This document shows positions 58,758 to 64,000 of a stretch of DNA of 64,000 bases, piece by piece (the first letter of the stretch is position 1; each line of letters opens with the position of its first letter). Made by a program: the position numbers and the translations under genes. The notes under the pieces are model-generated. The model saw only the letters and a program-made list of their open reading frames with translations, was not told the origin of the DNA and did no database searches. Location of the stretch: NCBI GenBank assembly GCA_900074725.1, contig LT598457.1, positions 186,001 to 250,000 on the forward strand. The letters are read 5' to 3'. This DNA is from Lachancea dasiensis (Eukaryota; Ascomycota; Saccharomycetes; Saccharomycetales; Saccharomycetaceae).

Positions 58758-59313
58758 TGTAGAAGTTTGGATGAATACTTGACGGTTTTGGTTCTCGACG
58801 TATTGGCGCTCATCTCATCTCATCTCATCGCATCTGATTTTCTTCATTGGCATGAAAATTTTCCAGCTAGTTGTGATGACACAGTGAGAATAAAGATTAA
58901 TTTCATGTCGCTGATATCAGCGCCAGTATCAAAAAATGTAGCTCATTTTGACTCGTTGGTGCTATCGGTCGGTAAGTACATTCGGCTAACGACCCGTATT
59001 TAAGTTCGTATTTAAACCTTATATGTGGTAATTGGACGTTGTTCTTAGGCACTCTCGTGACACGTAGATATGGCAGTGCGTGAGATGCACAGATTCTTTA
59101 AATGGCTGAGCGACAGTGCAATTAGAGGTCCTACTATGCCCTTCTTAGGACGCGTTCCTTGCATAGTCACCATCTTTCATGCTTTAAACGCTGTGTGTCA
59201 ATTGAACTTGTATGTATATACGGAAATGTCAAAGATTTACTATACAGGCATTAGCTTACCATTTCGGTATAAGTACGTAAATGAATTATCAAGAACTAGA
59301 GCTCAATGTTAGC
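58758..59313. other. DBP3 promoter and HNM1 3' region
   Basis: 556 bp. The PAC/RRPE motifs near DBP3 are listed separately. An 80-codon plus-strand frame at 59070-59312 reaches the HNM1 stop and has no recognisable domain; it is treated as chance. Confidence 0.5.
58809..58863. promoter_or_regulatory. Repeated PAC element and RRPE upstream of DBP3
   Basis: On the minus strand GCGATGAGATGAG (plus 58819-58831) is a PAC site, and three further GATGAG-type units follow in tandem toward the gene, ending at plus 58809. TGAAAATTTTC at 58853-58863 matches the RRPE. All lie 52-106 bp before the ATG, as in ribosome-biogenesis genes. Confidence 0.8.
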
Positions 59314-60891
59314 CTACTCGATCAAATATGGATCATTGGCTTCGGCAATCTCTTCCTCCACCGCATGGAACTCATGACGAGCCTTCAAAACCCAGTATAA
59401 CAGAGCGAATGAGATATAGCCCACGATGCACACGGAGGCGTAGTTCATATTGTCTTTATCGGCAGGCATGACGAATGGGAAGCAAAAGAATACTAGAGAA
59501 AACAAAGTCCAGCCTAGCAACACAATATTGCAAAATAAACCAAACCTCCCTAGCCAAAATGGACCGGTCTTGATGTCCCGCTTCTTAATAATCAGGCAAA
59601 TTACAGGAACCACGTAGGAAAGCAACAGGAACATGATACACCCGGTGACTAGGGAGTTGAAAGCGGTAGTAGAGGCCAAATACAGAACGCCCAACAAGGT
59701 AATCAAGACACCAGACATCAAATGAGCATTCAAGGGGATCTTCAACTTAGGATCCACCCTCGCCCAAATACGAGAAAAGGGCAACCCCTCATCTCTGGCG
59801 AAGGACCAGCACAATCTTGCTTGCCAGGTGTGGCACGAAATGACGCACCCAAACGACGTCAGTAACACCAAAGAACCGAGCACTAGTGCGCCAGCCTTAT
59901 TTCCGAGTGCTTGGAAGTATATATCCAAGATCGGAGCGCCTGTGTTAGAGCTGCTTATGGCCGAGAGATTGTGTAAGGAGAAAAACATGGCAATAACGTA
60001 ACAAAAAGAGGTGACGAACCCAATGGCGACTGTTCCCAAAATTGCAATAGGAATTACACGTTCGGGCCTCTCCACTTCAAACGCCATGTGCGTAGCGCAA
60101 TCGAGACACGAGAACGACCATGCAGGGTTGATCAAACCAACGATAAACGCGATCCCACTGTTCTTCCATCCAGTTTCGTTGAAAAATGTGGCAAATACAA
60201 ACTTGGCGTCATTGTAGTTGCCATGAGAGCAGGCCAAAACAGTAACAGTAATGGTAAAGAAAGAGAATAGCGAGATGTATAGCGCGCTGGCTGAAACAAT
60301 CGCTAGCGATCTCCCATAGCAGTTGAACAGCATCAGCAAAACATGCAGACACTGGAAGCAAACAAATACGTGCCATCTCTTGACGACAAAATCAGGGTGA
60401 ACCAGCGCATACATGCCCACGAGTTCTGTGGCTACCGACAGCGTGGTAGACGCACTGGTGAATACGGAGCCAGCGTAAGCGAGCGAACCACAGATGTAGG
60501 CTGCAAACCGCTTGTATTTGGGAGGAGCGAGCTTCAAAGACCACCAAAACTGGCCACCAGCATGAGGAAATGCCGACGACAGTTCTCCTAGGGACACAGC
60601 AATACAGACAGAGATCAATGCAATAATGATGATACCGTACACGATCATCATCGGACCTCCTGATGAGATCCCGGTGACCATTGATACGGAAATACCGAAC
60701 CACGAGTTGGTAAGGCCAAAGCCGACGCCCAAAATCGACCAAAGCGAGAATTGTTTCCTCAGCCTGACCTCGGGCTTGCCGTCGGAACTCTTGTCTGTCT
60801 CGGTGACGACAAATTCATCCTTCTTGTGGACCTCGCGCAGTCCGTTCTCGTCTTGCGCGGAGCCGTGATAAGATGTACTTGCAGTGGACAT
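59314..60891 (-). CDS. HNM1: Hnm1-like choline/ethanolamine permease
   Basis: A 525-residue transporter of the amino acid/choline (APC) superfamily (563 in S. cerevisiae) with about twelve hydrophobic segments. After a charged N-terminal tail comes the family start (FSLWSILGVGFGLTNSWFGI, SGGPMMIVYGIIIIALISVC). LGELSSAFPHAGGQFWWSLK is the conserved second-helix region, and WSFSCLDCATHMAFEVERPE the middle one. Hnm1 brings choline, ethanolamine and nitrogen mustard into the cell. An inositol/choline response element lies about 220 bp upstream and a 14-bp tandem repeat lies in the 5' leader. The gene order DBP3, HNM1, RPL7 matches S. cerevisiae chromosome VII. Confidence 0.94.
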   Translation of the reverse strand: MSTASTSYHGSAQDENGLREVHKKDEFVVTETDKSSDGKPEVRLRKQFSLWSILGVGFGLTNSWFGISVSMVTGISSGGPMMIVYGIIIIALISVCIAVSLGELSSAFPHAGGQFWWSLKLAPPKYKRFAAYICGSLAYAGSVFTSASTTLSVATELVGMYALVHPDFVVKRWHVFVCFQCLHVLLMLFNCYGRSLAIVSASALYISLFSFFTITVTVLACSHGNYNDAKFVFATFFNETGWKNSGIAFIVGLINPAWSFSCLDCATHMAFEVERPERVIPIAILGTVAIGFVTSFCYVIAMFFSLHNLSAISSSNTGAPILDIYFQALGNKAGALVLGSLVLLTSFGCVISCHTWQARLCWSFARDEGLPFSRIWARVDPKLKIPLNAHLMSGVLITLLGVLYLASTTAFNSLVTGCIMFLLLSYVVPVICLIIKKRDIKTGPFWLGRFGLFCNIVLLGWTLFSLVFFCFPFVMPADKDNMNYASVCIVGYISFALLYWVLKARHEFHAVEEEIAEANDPYLIE

Positions 60892-60927
60892 CTTATATCA
60901 CAAGTGTTGTCTTCGCAATCTCTTTCT

Positions 60928-60955
60928 CAGCCAACAAACACCAGCCAACAAACAC
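60928..60955. repeat. Perfect 14-bp tandem duplication in the HNM1 5' leader
   Basis: CAGCCAACAAACAC occurs twice head to tail (60928-60941 and 60942-60955), followed by another CAG. It lies 37-64 bp before the HNM1 ATG. The transcript strand would be GTGTTTGTTGGCTG repeated. Confidence 0.9.
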
Positions 60956-61110
60956 CAGTTAAATAGTATGTTTCAAATACCAAATCCAAATAAAACAATG
61001 GTTGAACCCTGTCAATCGGCGTAGGTCACCACTTTTACGATTGATGCGATTCATTTTATAGCAGGCCACGATAAGTGGAGTTCATCATTTTTTTCGCCTA
61101 GTTAAAGAAA

Positions 61111-61121
61111 TTTTCACATGG
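61111..61121. promoter_or_regulatory. Inositol/choline response element (UAS-INO) of HNM1
   Basis: TTTTCACATGG matches the consensus WYTTCAYRTGS bound by Ino2-Ino4, 220-230 bp before the HNM1 ATG. Ino2/Ino4 control of HNM1 is established in S. cerevisiae. Confidence 0.75.
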
Positions 61122-61505
61122 AGGAGATTAGACACGTTAAGGTTATAATGCACGGGAAATTGGCTCGAGAAGCGAATGCACCATTGGCGATCTTATCTGA
61201 TTCAAATTATGGCAATTGAAAGGCTGTCTTGGATATTCGACTTCGTAGTGCATATTCTTCAATTTCATACCGTCGTTGCTCAATTATGTATCCATAAAGA
61301 AGCTAACATCTACTATTATACACGCACTGTGAAAAATACCTTGACAAGCTGGGACATTCAATTGCGGAGACAGCTACATAATAATAAGTATGGTAGCGCG
61401 CAGCAATGATACCTAGAGACATGTCAATCCAACTTTTGTTGTTCCAAAGTTACTCAACTATTATAAAGCTCATCAAACGGGCCCTTAAGAGTTCGCATTA
61501 GCAGC

Positions 61506-63036
61506 TTAGTTCATGGACTTGACCAATTTGTTGATGAACTCTTCACGGTTACCGAAAGAACCACCTTGGATAAAGTGCTTGAACTTTCTTGGAACACCCC
61601 AGCCACCAGATGGGTTGGACAACTTGAATGGCCACAAGAAGTTGCTGGCTTGCTTGAAGTGAGGACCGACAGAGACGATTTCGTGGATCAAGTCATCGAT
61701 GGAGACAATACCGAACTTGCCCAAGTTAGCTTCGACGATGGCATTGTCAGACAAAGCAATTCTTTGCTTGTTGATCTTACCGAAACCTCTCTTGTACACC
61801 AACTTTCTGACAGTGGCGTAGGATGGGTAACCGTAAGCAACGTAAGGCTCGATCAACTTCAACAATTCGGAAGTGGCCTTGGTAACCTTGACGAAAACAC
61901 CGGTGTTGATTTGGTTCAATCTCAACAACTGCATGATCTTTCTTGGCTTTGGAGCAATCTTGTTAATACCCTTGATTCTGACAACAAACACCAACTTTGG
62001 TTGGGCGTCAATGTAGAAAGAACCATTGGCCTTTGCTTCACGCTTGGCGTCGATGACAGCTCTTTGAGCGTCAACGTATTCCTGGTGGTAAGCAGCGTTT
62101 CTTTCCAAGATAGCGGCTCTCTTCTCCTTGTTAGCCTGTAACGCAAACACGAGTTAGTAAACATATTATGAAACGGAGGGAAATTGTTTCGCGGGTCAGG
62201 GTCCACATCTGTGTCCGATGCTGTTGGGCATTCAGCGTCTCTCTTCGCACCGAAAATGCTTTGCTTTCCGGTTTATCTGTACATGTCAGGCGAAAGATGG
62301 TGTAAGTTTCGACAACATTGCCGTAGCTAGTCGATCAAAATGATAATTTGGGAAAAGTTCATCATAGTAAAAGAAAACGAAAAGAGACGACTGACTGCAA
62401 ACAGATAGATCCGTGGTTTCTGTGAGCTCACAGAATAGCAGACCCAAGATAGGACCCGGACATGAACGACGACAAACAAAAAGCATTCTGCCTTAATTCA
62501 ACATACAGCCTTACGGGCGACTCTTTCGGCGGCAACTTGCTCAGCCGACTTTTGTTGAGCCTTAGACTTCTTCAATTGGGATTCTGGGACCAAGACCTTT
62601 CTATACAGAGGGAAATATTGTTAGCAATTGCTCTACCGCATGGGAACAAGCTTTTCGAATACAAAGTCGCATCGAACTGAAACACACCACGCTTCATTCG
62701 ATGACAGGGAGATGCAGAGACCAGTAGAAGGAAATGGAGAATACGAACGGTGATGCTCAAGAGAAATACTCACATTCCAGCTATCCAAGTCTTTGTTCCG
62801 TGAAACACGGAAAATCCCCTACGACCTGCACACACAGATTCTGCTACAAAGCTGAATCTGAGATAAGTGCAGTTTGAGAGTGTTTGAGCCGCTGACTCAA
62901 AAGCATAAATGCAAGGCCTGTGGAACTTGTAGTTCAGGTCCGATGCAACTTGTAGTTCAGAAAAAAACCAAAGAAAAAAAAAGGTAAGTGATCAAAGCAT
63001 TCTGCTCCAGCACTATTCGACATACTCAGCAGCCAT
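61506..63036 (-). CDS. RPL7: Ribosomal protein uL30 (Rpl7), two introns
   Basis: Coding exons are 63026-63036 (11 nt), 62507-62600 (94 nt) and 61506-62135 (630 nt). They give 244 residues, the same length as S. cerevisiae Rpl7a. The spliced start is [20 protein letters not shown], and the end is [15 protein letters not shown]. Intron 1 (62601-63025) has donor GTATGT, branch TGCTAAC (plus 62619-62625) and acceptor TATAG. Intron 2 (62136-62506) has donor GTATGT, branch TACTAAC (plus 62153-62159) and acceptor TTACAG. The exon phases copy S. cerevisiae exactly. Intron 2 contains a C/D snoRNA. One gene here corresponds to the RPL7A/RPL7B pair (YGL076C/YPL198W). A Rap1-like site lies about 220 bp upstream. 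Confidence 0.97.
62283..62369 (-). ncRNA. snR39: C/D box snoRNA of snR39/snR59 type inside RPL7 intron 2
   Basis: On the minus strand, C box ATGATGA (plus 62359-62365) and D box CTGA (plus 62286-62289) are about 70 nt apart. The sequence just before the D box, CACCATCTTTCG, is complementary to CGAAAGATGGTG of 25S rRNA. The fifth nucleotide upstream of the D box pairs with the second A of GAAAG, the nucleotide usually numbered A807. In S. cerevisiae snR39 and snR59 lie in RPL7 introns and guide this methylation. The ends are approximate because the terminal stem is weak. It should be released from the debranched intron. Confidence 0.9.
62924..62960. repeat. Direct repeat of 14 bp in RPL7 intron 1
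   Basis: AACTTGTAGTTCAG occurs at 62924-62937 and again at 62947-62960, within intron 1 near its 5' end. Confidence 0.85.
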
Positions 63037-63566
63037 TTTCGAATTGAGTGTAGATGCAGATTTGAAAAGAAAACAGTAATAACGTGGTAGCGATGACAGT
63101 CTGCTTTTATACACTTCTAAGAATTGGCTTACTGCAGGATGGAAATTTTCAGTCATGTGCATCATAATAAATTGAGTGGGTACAGTCAAACTTCATGATC
63201 CGATTTTTTCATAATATTTGTCTAATAATTCAGGGCCTTCTCATTTTTTGAAATATGTATGGGTTTAAAGCAGTCAAACTTGAAAAGTTCTCTTGACCGC
63301 TGTCCTACGCAGATGCCTTATGCCCTGTGATGGCGCATGGAACCTCTATTAGCCGCACGCACCACGCTGCCAGCAGAAGAGAAACCCATCACTAGATATT
63401 TGAGTAATCGGGAGCTACACGGCCCCCCTAGCATGCGATTTTACAATGGTTCCAGCATTTCTTATATCACCGCTTTGCACTATCTACATTTAGTCGTTAT
63501 GCTACTGATTGTATCATCTACTTTTGCTTCCATTAGAACAAGAGGGCCTTTCTGGCTGGTGTCGCA
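63037..63566. promoter_or_regulatory. RPL7 promoter region with Rap1-like site
   Basis: 530 bp between RPL7 and the snR39b-type gene. TGTATGGGTTT at 63256-63266 (reverse AAACCCATACA) resembles a Rap1 site, 220-230 bp before the RPL7 ATG. AAACCCATCAC near 63384 is a weaker match. Rap1 control of ribosomal protein genes is established for S. cerevisiae. No other gene is seen here. Confidence 0.6.
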
Positions 63567-63660
63567 GGTTTGATCAGTCCCGAAAGATGGTTAACGTAGT
63601 AGACAACATCGCCGTAGCTAGCCACTGTAGAATGTTGATACACTTTTCATCACCTAAACC
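63567..63660 (-). ncRNA. snR39B: C/D box snoRNA of snR39b type
   Basis: On the minus strand the RNA starts GGTTTAGGTGATGA and ends CTGATCAAACC. A terminal stem (GGTTT/AAACC) encloses C box GTGATGA (plus 63647-63653) and D box CTGA (plus 63574-63577). The guide ACCATCTTTCGGG pairs with CCCGAAAGATGGT of 25S rRNA. The fifth nucleotide before the D box is C, facing G805. This is two nucleotides 5' of the target of the intronic snoRNA. The interior (GTGGCTAGCTACGGCGATGT) resembles the intronic copy (GACTAGCTACGGCAATGT), so the two are paralogues. S. cerevisiae snR39b also lies beside RPL7A. It is an independent gene, upstream of RPL7 on the same strand. Confidence 0.92.
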
Positions 63661-64000
63661 TGGACACCGACAGTTATTCGACGAGTATCAGCTATGGACT
63701 CATAACTTCGGAATACGCGACACGGGCGGCCTAGTGGAGTCTATGAAAGTGGCAGTCGTCAAGCTAAGTTCACCGATGCGAATCTCAGCTCTTTTCAGCC
63801 AGAAAAAAAAAATTAAAGAACCACGAAGCATTTTAGAATCAACAGTTAGGGCTTGCACTGAACATTTATCAGATCACCTGTAAGTCACGTGACCTATGAC
63901 GGATGCTTCGGGCCACAAGAATACTATCCTACGTAGTCCAAGTGGTCACAATTACATCTATCCCACTCAGTACTTCAGTTTTTGGGGCCAGTATCAGTAG
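63661..64000. promoter_or_regulatory. Upstream region of the snR39b-type gene, window edge
   Basis: 340 bp. TTAGGG at 63846-63851 is a Tbf1-type core, common in yeast snoRNA promoters. GTCACGTGAC at 63884-63893 is a perfect 10-bp palindrome with the CACGTG core bound by Cbf1-like factors. An A-run lies at 63803-63812. No coding sequence was recognised before the edge. Confidence 0.55.

Larger units (their letters stand above)
60892..61505. other. HNM1 promoter and RPL7 3' region
   Basis: 614 bp. It contains the ICRE and the 14-bp tandem repeat listed separately. No gene recognised. Confidence 0.5.

Noticed and set aside
58870-58915. GTGATGA followed by CTGA, a possible C/D snoRNA
   Set aside because: The boxes are only about 35 nt apart, too short, with no terminal stem or rRNA guide seen.
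59070-59312. 80-codon frame next to HNM1
   Set aside because: No family resemblance, abuts the HNM1 stop and has no expected syntenic small gene.
62286-62486. 66-codon minus-strand frame in RPL7 intron 2
   Set aside because: It ends in the snoRNA D box region, and the DNA is explained by the intron and snoRNA.
63337-63883. Two plus-strand frames upstream of RPL7
   Set aside because: They cover the antisense of the snR39b-type snoRNA and its promoter; no domain is visible.

Overview
The window is nuclear DNA from a budding yeast (Saccharomycetaceae) that branched off before the whole-genome duplication. The best guess at genus is Lachancea, or a close relative such as Kluyveromyces or Torulaspora. 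Genes are short, compact and mostly intronless. The two clear introns use yeast GTATGT/TACTAAC-type signals. The protein families match Saccharomyces cerevisiae almost gene for gene. No tRNA, LTR element, other mobile element, centromere or CRISPR array was recognised.

Layout. (1) 1-2.4 kb: the 5' part of SNT2, running off the left edge. (2) 3.5-30.1 kb: a block interleaving S. cerevisiae chromosome XIV-left genes (KRI1, STB1, ZIM17, SKP2, RFA2, EMW1, DAL82, ATP11, PHA2, PFS2) with chromosome XV-left genes (ALR1, GAS4, HRT1, MED7, PFK27, BSC6). (3) 31.2-63.7 kb: a block interleaving chromosome VII-left genes (LCL3, GUP1, SCY1, MIY1, the YGL081W orthologue, MPC1, KXD1, DBP3, HNM1, RPL7) with chromosome XVI-left genes (COA2, NAB3, PRM3, RSA1, DDC1, APL5, OXR1). 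Gene order and strand are consistent within each source set. This is the double conserved synteny expected of an unduplicated genome. A delta-8 sphingolipid desaturase gene, absent from S. cerevisiae, lies between OXR1 and DBP3.

RNA genes. RPL7 has an 11-nt first exon and two introns. Intron 2 carries a C/D snoRNA of the snR39/snR59 type, and a free-standing snR39b-type snoRNA lies just upstream. Their D-box guides predict methylation of two nearby 25S rRNA nucleotides.

Functions. Ribosome biogenesis is well represented (KRI1, DBP3, RSA1, RPL7 and the snoRNAs). Others cover replication and checkpoint (RFA2, DDC1), G1/S and ubiquitin control (STB1, HRT1, SKP2, MIY1), mitochondria (ZIM17, ATP11, MPC1, COA2, LCL3), membrane lipid and cell wall (GUP1, GAS4, SLD, HNM1), trafficking (APL5, SCY1, KXD1) and transcription or 3'-end processing (MED7, PFS2, NAB3, SNT2, DAL82). 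Several promoters show the expected motifs: PAC plus RRPE at KRI1 and DBP3, MCB at RFA2, pheromone response elements at PRM3, an inositol/choline element at HNM1 and a Rap1-like site at RPL7.

Oddities: KRI1 is split across two reading frames. Several perfect palindromes or inverted repeats lie between genes, the most striking a 30-bp palindrome just upstream of PFS2. A tandem duplication containing a hairpin lies in the long GUP1-SCY1 gap. Gene symbols are assigned by family recognition and synteny from memory, with no database search.
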